Origin: Blastococcus sp.
GTDB lineage: Bacteria; Actinomycetota; Actinomycetes; Mycobacteriales; Geodermatophilaceae
Direction: 5' to 3'
Length of the DNA stretch: 40,360 bases
Assembly (NCBI GenBank): GCA_025465355.1
Contig: JAODNN010000103.1
Coordinates: 1 to 40,360 of the forward strand
Under the pieces are notes generated by a model. It was not told the DNA's origin, ran no database searches, and worked only from the letters and a program-made list of their open reading frames with translations. Both the position numbers and the translations under genes were made by a program. Each line of letters begins with the position of its first letter. Position 1 is the first letter of the stretch. Positions 1 to 6,319 of the stretch are shown piece after piece.

Positions 1-17
1 TCCGTAGCGTTACTCAT
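1..17 (-). CDS. possible start of a gene running off the left edge
   Basis: On the minus strand an ATG at 17-15 opens a reading frame (M-S-N-A-T) that leaves the window. A purine-rich AAGAAGGG lies about 9 bases upstream. It would follow the small gene at 96-335 on the same strand. Only five codons are visible, so product and reality cannot be judged. Confidence 0.2.
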
Positions 18-95
18 GGGTCTCTTGCCCTTCTTGGGAGGGTTGGGGATCAAGGCCTCGTCCGGTGCGCGAACACCGGGCGGGGCCGCCTTGCT

Positions 96-335
96 TTACG
101 CGAGGAACCTCCTCTCGATCTCGTCGATGTCGACGCCGACCTCCGGCGACACCGTCTCGCCGGTCCGTGCGTCGGTCAGCCAGTAGAGGCCGTAGTCCAG
201 GGCCTTGGGGTCGCGGCGGCGAGAGCGGGTCAACTTCATGCCCCGTCGTTCGGCGACCCGGCGAAGCCGGTTGTCTCTGACCTTCTCCTCCGGCGTCACG
301 CTGGAGACCCTGCCCGAAGCCAAGCCGGAAGCCAA
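96..335 (-). CDS. small basic hypothetical protein
   Basis: A 79-residue protein of unknown function. The middle is very basic (RLRRVAERRGMKLTRSRRR), followed by a short block DPKALDYGLYWLTD and an acidic end VDIDEIERRFLA. This compact charged layout resembles small conserved actinobacterial proteins of about 70-80 residues with no assigned role. The frame may really begin at the GTG that opens VTPEEKVRDN, 12 residues in, because the first residues (MASGLASGRVSS) look non-conserved. There is no recognisable catalytic motif, signal peptide or membrane segment. It stands alone on the minus strand, followed by a possible gene at the window edge. Codon bias and sensible composition support it as a real gene. 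Confidence 0.6.
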   Translation of the reverse strand: MASGLASGRVSSVTPEEKVRDNRLRRVAERRGMKLTRSRRRDPKALDYGLYWLTDARTGETVSPEVGVDIDEIERRFLA

Positions 336-338
336 GCC

Positions 339-746
339 CTAAGCGGCGTGTCGCTCGAAAGTCGTCTTGGCGTGTCGCACCAAGGGGCGCTCGGATGGCA
401 CATCCATGGCACAGGACGGTGAAAGTCTCCGGCAGGAGTTGGCAAGTGTCGGAAGGTGTTTCCCCTGGTCAGACGGTGTGTCGCCGGATCTCCGCAGGTC
501 ACGGGAACCTGTATCGCAGTTGAGATGGAACTGCTGGGGACGGTCAGGATCGGGCCAGTCGGGGGCCTGCAGGTCCGGCGCCTCCTGGAAGGCGATCCGG
601 TAACCGGCTCCGGTGGCCACGACCCACCGGTCACCCGGTGCGCCCTTCACCTCCATGTCGAGCAGACGGGCGTAGAAGGTCGCGAGGGAGTGCGGGTCCG
701 GTGCGTCGAGGACGACGGAGTGCAGCTGGCCGATCATGGACCCCAT
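339..746 (-). pseudogene. truncated VOC (glyoxalase-fold) family protein
   Basis: The frame starts well with MIGQLHSVVLDAPD (ATG at 737, or ATG at 746) and continues for about 76 residues as a typical VOC-superfamily half domain: DPHSLATFYARLLDMEV, then a WVV strand, then RIAFQEAPDL and WPDPDRPQQFHL. Full-length relatives continue from HL into a second beta-alpha-beta repeat with a metal-ligand Glu near the end. Here the match stops at about position 510 and the frame runs on into unrelated residues (GSRDLRRSGDTPSDQGKH and onward) to a TAG at 339. The C-terminal half is therefore replaced by other DNA. Such proteins bind metal in dioxygenase, lyase or resistance enzymes, but this copy should be inactive. 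A 10-bp direct repeat GGCGTGTCGC (345-354, 369-378) lies in the foreign part. Confidence 0.7.
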
Positions 747-827
747 CCTGGCGGGCGGACCCGACCGGCGACACCCCAAGGGAATGTCGCAGGATCGGTG
801 CGTGCCCGTCCTCCCCGCCACCGCCCG

Positions 828-1511
828 ATGACCGCTCCGCAGCTCGGTTCGCTGACCTGGATCCCGGCAGCCGATCGGCCGGACCTGCTGGGTGAGCCGG
901 TCGCCGCCGCCTTGTCCTCGCTGGAGGGACCCGCGTGGGTGGCCGCCATCGACGGGGACCTGGCCGACACCGCCGCATTCACCGACGCCTACGGAGTGCC
1001 GCCCGAGGCATCGGCGAACTGCGTCGTCGTCGCGACGCGGCGAGCAGGAGAGACCGCGCTGGTCGCGTGCCTGGTGCTGGCCACCACCCGGGCCGACGTC
1101 AACGGGCTGGTGCGCCGCCACCTGGGCGCCCGCAAGGCATCCTTCGCACCGCAGGACGTCGCCGTCGCCGAGACCGGGATGGCCTACGGCGGGATCACGC
1201 CGGTCGGGCTCCCGCCGTCGTGGCCGGTGCTGGTGGACGCCGCCGTCGCGGCCGCCGACCTGGTCGTCATCGGATCGGGCACCCGCGGCAGCAAGCTGGC
1301 GGTTGCTGGATCGGTGCTGGCCGCCCTGCCCGCGGCCGTTGTGCTCCACGGGCTGGGCCGGCCGGTGCCGGTCTCGCCGCCGGCGCCCGAGCCGGTGCCC
1401 CAGCGGGCACCTGACGACACCGACGTCGGGTGGGGCGAGCGGCCGCCGGAGCCGGACGACGACGATCGGCGCTTCCTGGAGGACAGGCCGCCGCACTGGG
1501 GGAGCGACTGA
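828..1511 (+). CDS. YbaK/EbsC-family aminoacyl-tRNA deacylase-like protein
   Basis: A 227-residue protein with a YbaK/ProX-type domain at about residues 55-175: strand CVVVATRR, then LVACLVLATTRADVN, HLGARKASFAPQDVA, the signature GMAYGGITPVGLP (118-129), and DLVVIGSGTRGSK. The family hydrolyses mischarged aminoacyl-tRNAs (Cys-tRNA-Pro, Ala-tRNA-Pro) in trans. The position usually occupied by the catalytic Lys of YbaK (the VAKTL motif) appears to be Asn64 here, so canonical deacylase activity is uncertain. The C-terminal 50 residues are Pro/Asp-rich and probably disordered. I chose ATG 828 because it is the first ATG; an in-frame GTG lies 30 bases upstream. The gene converges on mscL with a 12-base gap. 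Confidence 0.8.
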   Translation: MTAPQLGSLTWIPAADRPDLLGEPVAAALSSLEGPAWVAAIDGDLADTAAFTDAYGVPPEASANCVVVATRRAGETALVACLVLATTRADVNGLVRRHLGARKASFAPQDVAVAETGMAYGGITPVGLPPSWPVLVDAAVAAADLVVIGSGTRGSKLAVAGSVLAALPAAVVLHGLGRPVPVSPPAPEPVPQRAPDDTDVGWGERPPEPDDDDRRFLEDRPPHWGSD

Positions 1512-1523
1512 CCGCCTCCGCGG

Positions 1524-2018
1524 TCAGCTCGTGCCGTGCCGCCCGGCGCCCTGATCCGGGGGTGCCAGGCCCTGCTGGGCGCGCAGCAGGTCACGGATCT
1601 CGACCAGAAGCTCGACCTCCGTGGGCCCGGCCGGCCCGGGTTCGGCACCCTTGGCACGTCGTTCCAGCAGCTTGTGGGTCGGCAGCACGACGAGGAAATA
1701 CACGGTCGCCGCGGTCAGCACGAACGTGATCACCTGGCTGACGAACGCACCCCAGAGGAAGCGCTGGTTGTTCACCACGAGCTCGCCGCCCAGCTGACCC
1801 CCGCCACCGACCAGCGCGATGAGGGGCTTGAGGAAGGAGCTCGCGAACGAGTTGACGACGCTGGTGAACGCGGTGCCGATGACGACCGCGACCGCGAGAT
1901 CCACCACGTTGCCGCGCAGCAGGAACTTCTTGAAGCCGGAGAGGCCCGTGAAACCCGGGAACTCGCGGAGGTCGCGGATCTCTCGGAGGTCGCGGAATCC
2001 ATTGAAGCCATAAGACAC
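1524..2018 (-). CDS. mscL: large-conductance mechanosensitive channel MscL
   Basis: MscL is a homopentameric inner-membrane channel that releases solutes on hypo-osmotic shock. The family core starts at GFKKFLLRGNVVDLAVAVVIGTAF (residues 28-51; TM1 and the gate), followed by a periplasmic loop with QLGGELVVNNQRFLWGAFVSQVITFVLTAATVYFLVV (TM2) and a charged C-terminal helix EVELLVEIRDLLRAQQ. Usual MscL proteins begin almost directly at GFK. Here the only available start is GTG 2018, which forces an extra 27-residue leader containing the direct repeat RDLRE-IRDLRE. No ATG, GTG or TTG lies between it and the core. It neighbours the SAF-domain gene and FmdB, as in other actinobacteria. Confidence 0.93.
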   Translation of the reverse strand: MSYGFNGFRDLREIRDLREFPGFTGLSGFKKFLLRGNVVDLAVAVVIGTAFTSVVNSFASSFLKPLIALVGGGGQLGGELVVNNQRFLWGAFVSQVITFVLTAATVYFLVVLPTHKLLERRAKGAEPGPAGPTEVELLVEIRDLLRAQQGLAPPDQGAGRHGTS

Positions 2019-2085
2019 CCCGACATCCAGCCATACCGGGGCGTGCGGCTGCCAGCCGCCCCGCCGCCCGGGCGCCCCCCGCCGG

Positions 2086-2715
2086 TCACGGCCGGGGGAG
2101 GTTGACGGTCAGGGTCGAGGTGGTGGCTGCGGCGGCCAGCCGCGCGGCAGTCCCCCTGTCCACCGCGATCAGCAGCAGGCCGCCGCCGGCTTCCGCCCCG
2201 GCATCGTGGGGCCGGTCCACGGCCAGGACGAGCGCTCCGGCGGCCTCGACCTCCGCCCGGCCGGCGTCCGGCGCGGTGGCGAGCACGTCCACCCGGTCAC
2301 CGGCGTGCACCAGGGCCGCGACCGCGAGGTCGGCCAGCCGGACCGGTGCCGCTACCTGACCGGCAGGCAGCAGGTCAGTGAGCCCCGGACCCACCAGTCG
2401 GACGTCGGTCACGGGTTCCCCGGCCCGCACGCTCCCGGCCAGGACCCTGCCGAGCAGCGGTTGCGCACTCGCCGAACTGCCGTCGGGGACGGCGTCCCCC
2501 GGGAGCCGGGCCACGGTAAGGCGCTCCTCGGTGAGCTCCGTGCCAGGAGCCAGATCCGTAGCGGCTACCGCGACGGGGACGAGGGCCGGTCCGCGGGCAG
2601 CAGCCGGAACGGGAGCCGGGCGCAGCGCGAGGGCGAGGGCTGTGGCCGCGAGCAGGGCCGCGGCGACCCGGCGCAGCGCGTGCACCGGAGATCGGAGGCG
2701 GGGGAGGCGCGGCAT
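2086..2715 (-). CDS. SAF domain-containing secreted or membrane-anchored protein
   Basis: A 209-residue protein. After a basic start (MPRLPRLRSPVHALRR) comes one hydrophobic segment, VAAALLAATALALAL (about residues 18-32), which is a signal or membrane anchor. A SAF fold follows at about residues 44-108: VPVAVAATDLAPGTELTEERLTVARLPGDAVPD, with the LAGSVRAGEPVTDVRLV strand pair. It resembles the N-terminal half of CpaB/RcpC pilus-assembly proteins, but no pilus genes are near. Proteins of this kind usually sit between mscL and an FmdB gene in actinobacteria; their role is not established. The ATG at 2715 has GGGAG almost touching it, an unusually short spacing, so the true start could be the in-frame GTG 11 codons downstream (VHALRR). 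Confidence 0.8.
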   Translation of the reverse strand: MPRLPRLRSPVHALRRVAAALLAATALALALRPAPVPAAARGPALVPVAVAATDLAPGTELTEERLTVARLPGDAVPDGSSASAQPLLGRVLAGSVRAGEPVTDVRLVGPGLTDLLPAGQVAAPVRLADLAVAALVHAGDRVDVLATAPDAGRAEVEAAGALVLAVDRPHDAGAEAGGGLLLIAVDRGTAARLAAAATTSTLTVNLPRP

Positions 2716-2803
2716 CTCCCGAGAATGGCCCCGTCAGCCGGGCGGGAACGCGTACGGCGTCAGGTTGTGGACAGCCCGTCCCGTTGTGGACGGCCGCGCT
2801 GCC

Positions 2804-3136
2804 TCAGCCGGCAGCGGTCGAACCGGCGCTGCCCGAGGACGAGCTCGTCGAGGCAGGCGAGGCCGACGAGGACGACGAGGTGGAGGACGACGACGAGGAG
2901 TCCTTCGCCTTGGAACCGCCGTCGCCCGAGGCGCTGTGGGCGGCGCTCGCCGCCTGGCGGCTGTCCGTCCGGTAGAAGCCCGATCCCTTGAAGACGACGC
3001 CGACGGACCCGTAGACCTTCCGCACCGGGGCACCGCACACCGGGCACTCGCTCACGGGTGCGTCGGTGAACGACTGCACGCGCTCGAACTCGTGCTTGCC
3101 CTCGGGGTTGGTGCAGGCGTACTGGTACGTGGGCAC
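2804..3136 (-). CDS. FmdB-family zinc-ribbon protein
   Basis: A 110-residue protein. The N-terminal half is the FmdB (CxxC_CXXC_SSSS) domain: VPTYQYACTNPEGKHEFE, then SECPVCGAPVRKVYGSVGVVFKGSGFYRTD. The CPVC pair plus the upstream Cys suggest a single zinc site. The C-terminal 45 residues are low complexity, almost only Ser/Ala/Gly (KDSSSSSSTSSSSSASP). The FmdB family is annotated as putative regulatory protein; its mycobacterial counterpart in the same synteny sits near mscL. The start is GTG 3136, where family similarity begins; the frame stays open upstream only because of GC content. Upstream lies a 500-bp gene-free stretch carrying a dispersed repeat. Confidence 0.9.
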   Translation of the reverse strand: MPTYQYACTNPEGKHEFERVQSFTDAPVSECPVCGAPVRKVYGSVGVVFKGSGFYRTDSRQAASAAHSASGDGGSKAKDSSSSSSTSSSSSASPASTSSSSGSAGSTAAG

Positions 3137-3239
3137 GGGTGCTGGGCTCCCTGGTCGCGCGGAGGTCGGTTTCGGCCGGGCTGGCACTCGACCCCGGCGA
3201 CTGCCAATTGTGCGCCATCGGCCCACGGTGCGTCCACGC

Positions 3240-3400
3240 CGGTCGGCGAGGGCCACCGTTGCGGGCGTGGTGAGCGCGAGCGCAATCTCCGTGTGCGTCC
3301 AAGTGCGCCGGCGAGCGGGAGATTGCGGGGCGGTGAGCATGGGATTGCGCCCGCGAGCGCGAGATTTGCGGCCGTGTGCGTCAGATTGCGTGCCGGGTCG
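3240..3400 (+). repeat. dispersed GAGATTGCG-type repeat, copy A
   Basis: Copy A is matched in reverse complement by 7126-7290, with clear base-level similarity over about 150 bp. It contains GGTCGGCGAGGGCCACCGTT, then CGCAATCTC (3281-3289) facing GAGATTGCG (3319-3327) as perfect 9-bp arms, then further GGGATTGCG, GAGATTTGCG and CAGATTGCG units about 20 bp apart. It occupies part of the gene-free stretch 3137-3640. The rest of that stretch holds the inverted-repeat copy at 3435-3466 and the LuxR-type upstream region. No protein is evident in it. Confidence 0.7.
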
Positions 3401-3434
3401 CCACCTCACGGGCTTCCGTGTCGCTGGCTCAGGG

Positions 3435-3466
3435 CCGGCCCCCCTTACGGTTGGGGTGAGATGGCT
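3435..3466 (+). repeat. left copy of 32-bp inverted repeat flanking the LuxR-type pair
   Basis: The core CTTACGGTTGGGGTGAGATG (3444-3463) matches the reverse complement of 5931-5963 (CTTACGGTCGGGGTGAGATG), and the similarity extends on the left through GGCCGGCCCC versus GGCCTGCCCC. The two copies face each other about 2.5 kb apart across the two GAF-LuxR genes. Confidence 0.65.
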
Positions 3467-3640
3467 CGCCAGTCCGGCAGGGCCTGGCCGGCCCGATCGG
3501 GATGTCTGGCCGTGGCGGGGTCCCGGGGTGAAGGATGACTGTTTCGGCCGACGCCGCGTAGCAGCGGTCCACGCGCACCGGGCGTGTCGGGGTGGCGGGT
3601 CCGCTGCGGGCGGCCGTCGGCGATGGCGCGGGGAGTGCCG

Positions 3641-4699
3641 ATGTCGTCAGAGCCGGGTGCAAACGGTCGGCCGCCGAACACCGCCGAGATCCTCCGCGAG
3701 GTGACCGGCATCGCCGCGGAGCCCGGCGCGTTGGCCGAGCGGGCCGAGGCCTTGCTGGCCCAGGTGGAGCGGGTCGTCCCGTTCGAGGCCAGCTTCATTG
3801 CCGTGCTACGCCCAGGTGAGGGCGCGCACGTAGCGATGGGCAGGCACGGCTATGGAGACCGCGTCGAGGGCTACATGGACGGCACGAGCATGCTCGAAGA
3901 CATCGAACTCCTCGGCCTGACCCGCTCCCGGCGCCTGATGCAGAACAGCGACAGCCCCGTGCCAATGGCCGAGATCCCGGGCTGGGCCGAGTACCTCGAG
4001 CCGGCGGGCTTCCGGGACTCCTTCGCCGTCGGGTTGTTCACGCCCGACGGCCGCTACCTGGGCGTCCTGGGCATGCACACCGCGAGCGAGCCTCCTGTGA
4101 ACGAGGCGAACCTCGGCTTGATCGAGCTGATCGCGCCCCAGGTCGCGGTCGCGGTGGACCCGCTGTGCTCCCTGGCGACGATCGCCGGGCTGGTTCAGCG
4201 GGCCGCCGCGGGGATCGTGCTCGCCCCATCCGGTGCGGTGCTGTCCCTGCCCGGCCTACCCCAGCACCGGCTGCTCACGCCCGGGTCCGGCGTCCTCGCG
4301 GCGGCCGCGGCGCAGCTGGCCGGCGACGGTCCGTACGCCTCGTTCGTCGCCCCACTGCCGGACGCCGAGGGCGCGGAGGGCGGGGAGACCCACGTCCGGG
4401 TCACGGTGCTGGCCGCCCCGTCGGACCTGCGGGCCTTCGCCGCCGCGGTGGTCCTGCTCTCCCCGGCGCCGGACCTGCACGGGCTCAGCCGCCGCGAGCT
4501 GCAGGTGCTCGGGTGGCTGGTCACCGGCGCGTCCAACGAGCGGATCGCGCTGGGCCTGAGCATCACCGCCCGCACCGTCGAGGTGCACGTCGGCCACCTG
4601 CTGGCGAAGCTCGCCGCCTCCTCCCGCACCGCCGCCGCCGCGCGGGCCCTGCGGCTGGGGTTGTTCGTGCCATCCTCGCTGCTCGGCGTCCCCAGCTGA
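3641..4699 (+). CDS. GAF domain LuxR-type transcriptional regulator
   Basis: A 352-residue cytoplasmic regulator. Residues about 15-185 form a GAF-like sensor domain (VVPFEASFIAVL, WAEYLEPAGFRDSFAVGLFTPDGRYLGVLGMHT, LIELIAPQVAVAV). A linker domain follows, then a C-terminal LuxR/FixJ helix-turn-helix at about 285-345: LSRRELQVLGWLVTGASNERIA, followed by LSITARTVEVHVGHLLAKL. All LuxR HTH signature positions (R-E-x-x-V-L, N-x-x-I-A, T-V-x-x-H) are intact, so DNA binding is expected. The ligand is unknown; no DNA-binding partner kinase or LuxI is nearby. ATG 3641 has GGGGAG 5 bases upstream. It is followed after 60 bp by a paralogue with a degraded HTH. Confidence 0.85.
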   Translation: MSSEPGANGRPPNTAEILREVTGIAAEPGALAERAEALLAQVERVVPFEASFIAVLRPGEGAHVAMGRHGYGDRVEGYMDGTSMLEDIELLGLTRSRRLMQNSDSPVPMAEIPGWAEYLEPAGFRDSFAVGLFTPDGRYLGVLGMHTASEPPVNEANLGLIELIAPQVAVAVDPLCSLATIAGLVQRAAAGIVLAPSGAVLSLPGLPQHRLLTPGSGVLAAAAAQLAGDGPYASFVAPLPDAEGAEGGETHVRVTVLAAPSDLRAFAAAVVLLSPAPDLHGLSRRELQVLGWLVTGASNERIALGLSITARTVEVHVGHLLAKLAASSRTAAAARALRLGLFVPSSLLGVPS

Positions 4700-4759
4700 C
4701 ATGCCAGATGGGACCGGGGTACAGACCGCGTAGGACGACGCGGAGGGACAGCCCCCACC

Positions 4760-5791
4760 ATGAGGACGTGGAACCCGCAGCTGGCGCGGCTGCGGCAACA
4801 ACTGGCCCGGATCGCCGTCACCCCGGACCCCCTCCCGGAGCGGGCAGCGGCAATGCTGTCGGTGCTGGGAGAGGTCCTGCCCTCCGACGCCGCCTGGCTC
4901 GCCGTCCGCGACCCCGAGCACGGCCTGCACACGCCGCTGGCCACCGCCGGCGCGGCCGAGCCGCTGCGCCGCAACTTCCAGACCTCGGAGGCCGACGACG
5001 AGGTCGAGCAGCTCGGACTCAACCGCCACCGGCCCCCGATGCTGGCCAGCGAGTATCCGGTTCCTCTCACCGAGTCCCGGTCCTGGGCGGAGTACCTGCT
5101 GCCGGCCGGGTTCCGCGGCGGCCTGGCCGCCGGCCTGTTCACCCCCGGCGGGCGGCACATCGGCTTCCTCAGTTTCCTCAGCGAGGACCCGGCCCGGCCC
5201 GGCCCGGCCGACCGGGACATGATCGCCGAGGTCACGCAGGTCATCGCACACGGCCTGGACCGCACCCGGGAGATCGCCGAGATCGCCCGGATCATCGAGG
5301 CCGCCCGCGCCGGCGTCGTGCTCACCCGCGGCGGGGACACCCTGCCGCTGCCCGGGCTGCCCGGCCACCGCCTGCTGGCCCCCGGCTCGCCGATCCTCGC
5401 CGCGGCCGCGCAGGAGCTGACCGACAGCGACACCTACACCACCTTCCTCGCCCCCACGACCCAGCCCGACGACGACGGGCGGCTGGTCCGGGTCACCGCG
5501 CTGGACTGCGCCCGCCCGACCCTGGACCACCTGTCCGCCGCGGTGCTCCTCTCCCCGCCGGGGGACCTGCGCGGCCTTACTCCGCTGGACCTCCGGCTGC
5601 TCGGGCTACTGGTCGAGGGAGCGACTCACATCCCGGCCATCGCGGCGGCCCTCGACGTCGACGAGCGCACCGCGGCCGACGCCCTCCACGCCATCCCGAG
5701 CGCGCTGGCGACCCCAAACCTGACCGCCGCCACCGTGTCCGCGGTCCGCACCGGGCTCCGCATCCCCCCGCAGCTGGCCGCGCCCACCTGA
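4760..5791 (+). CDS. GAF-domain paralogue with degenerate LuxR-type C-terminus
   Basis: A 343-residue paralogue of the preceding gene and collinear with it. The GAF-like part contains SWAEYLLPAGFRGGLAAGLFTPGGRHIGFLSF, matching the neighbour almost residue for residue, and the linker has VVLTRGGDTLPLPGLPGHRLLAPGS. At the C-terminus the equivalent of the HTH reads LTPLDLRLLGLLVEGATHIPAIAAALDVDERTAADALHAI. The hallmark residues are gone: RRE becomes PLD, N-E-R-I-A becomes I-P-A-I-A, and T-V-E-V-H becomes TAADAL. DNA recognition is probably lost or changed, so this protein may be a ligand-binding partner or antagonist of the upstream regulator. Start ATG 4760; GGAGGG lies 12 bases upstream. Confidence 0.8.
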   Translation: MRTWNPQLARLRQQLARIAVTPDPLPERAAAMLSVLGEVLPSDAAWLAVRDPEHGLHTPLATAGAAEPLRRNFQTSEADDEVEQLGLNRHRPPMLASEYPVPLTESRSWAEYLLPAGFRGGLAAGLFTPGGRHIGFLSFLSEDPARPGPADRDMIAEVTQVIAHGLDRTREIAEIARIIEAARAGVVLTRGGDTLPLPGLPGHRLLAPGSPILAAAAQELTDSDTYTTFLAPTTQPDDDGRLVRVTALDCARPTLDHLSAAVLLSPPGDLRGLTPLDLRLLGLLVEGATHIPAIAAALDVDERTAADALHAIPSALATPNLTAATVSAVRTGLRIPPQLAAPT

Positions 5792-5930
5792 TCGACGACC
5801 GCATGCCGGATTCCTGCGTCCGCGAGCGAGCCGATCCCCAGGGCAGGTCCCAGTCGCTCGGAGCGGGGCCGCTCAAGGCGAACGTCACCTGACGCGGTGC
5901 CGGCCCGTGGGTGTTGCATCGGCGGGACGC

Positions 5931-5963
5931 CGCCATCTCACCCCGACCGTAAGAGGGGCAGGC
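5931..5963 (-). repeat. right copy of 32-bp inverted repeat flanking the LuxR-type pair
   Basis: This is the reverse complement of the 3435-3466 element (core CTTACGGTCGGGGTGAGATG on the minus strand). It overlaps the 3' end and stop codon of the small minus-strand frame at 5938-6177. No gene lies between 5792 and 5937 apart from this repeat. Confidence 0.65.
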
Positions 5964-6177
5964 CGTGCTCGTCGGCGATGGTGAACACCGCGCCGTGCAG
6001 GAACCCGATGCCCTGTGCCCCGTCGACGCTGGCCAGGTCGAGCCGGTGCAGACGCAGACTGATCGTGCCTTCGGTGCTGGTCGTCGGCAGCCTCCAGGTG
6101 CTGTCGACGAGGAGCATCGAGCCCGGCTCGAAGCAGGTGTAGTAGTCGGTCCAGGGCTCGGCCTGCGCCTCTTCCAC
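5938..6177 (-). CDS. small hypothetical protein, possibly a frameshifted fragment
   Basis: A 79-residue frame from GTG 6177, not recognised. The composition is protein-like and beta-rich: TDYYTCFEPGSMLLVDSTW, then ISLRLHRLDLASV, GIGFLHGAVFTIADEHGLPLL. The same frame stays open upstream (TSTEEVAAIVGV), with GAGGAGG there. A plausible N-terminus (MVLIWVPDPGAAKP, TTG 6262) lies in the neighbouring frame. Removing one base from the C-run 6232-6236 would join the two into a frame of about 108 residues. It is therefore either a broken gene or has a base-count error in that run. Function unknown. The last codons overlap the flanking inverted repeat. Confidence 0.4.
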   Translation of the reverse strand: MEEAQAEPWTDYYTCFEPGSMLLVDSTWRLPTTSTEGTISLRLHRLDLASVDGAQGIGFLHGAVFTIADEHGLPLLRSG

Positions 6178-6307
6178 GCCGACGATGGCGGCGACCTCCT
6201 CGGTGGAGGTGGCGGTGGCACGGCTTGGCGGCCCCCGGATCAGGCACCCAGATCAACACCAACTGCCGAAGTCACCTGGTACTGACCGCACCCGCACCGC
6301 GCCGGGG

Positions 6308-6313
6308 CACACT
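6308..6313 (+). promoter_or_regulatory. possible leaderless -10 element of the 6320 gene
   Basis: The hexamer CACACT is followed by exactly six bases and GTG 6320. This fits the spacing seen before other genes here (TANNNT, 6-7 bases, start), though the first base is not T. No Shine-Dalgarno sequence precedes GTG 6320. Confidence 0.35.
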
Positions 6314-6319
6314 GCGCGG

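Noticed and set aside
2820-2910. Acidic-looking plus-strand frame over the FmdB 3' end (Glu/Asp repeats)
   Set aside because: It is the reverse reading of the Ser-rich tail of the FmdB gene and has no homologue-like features.
3240-3400. CRISPR array in the repeated GAGATTGCG units
   Set aside because: Units are irregular, partly inverted, without equal spacers, and no cas genes are present.
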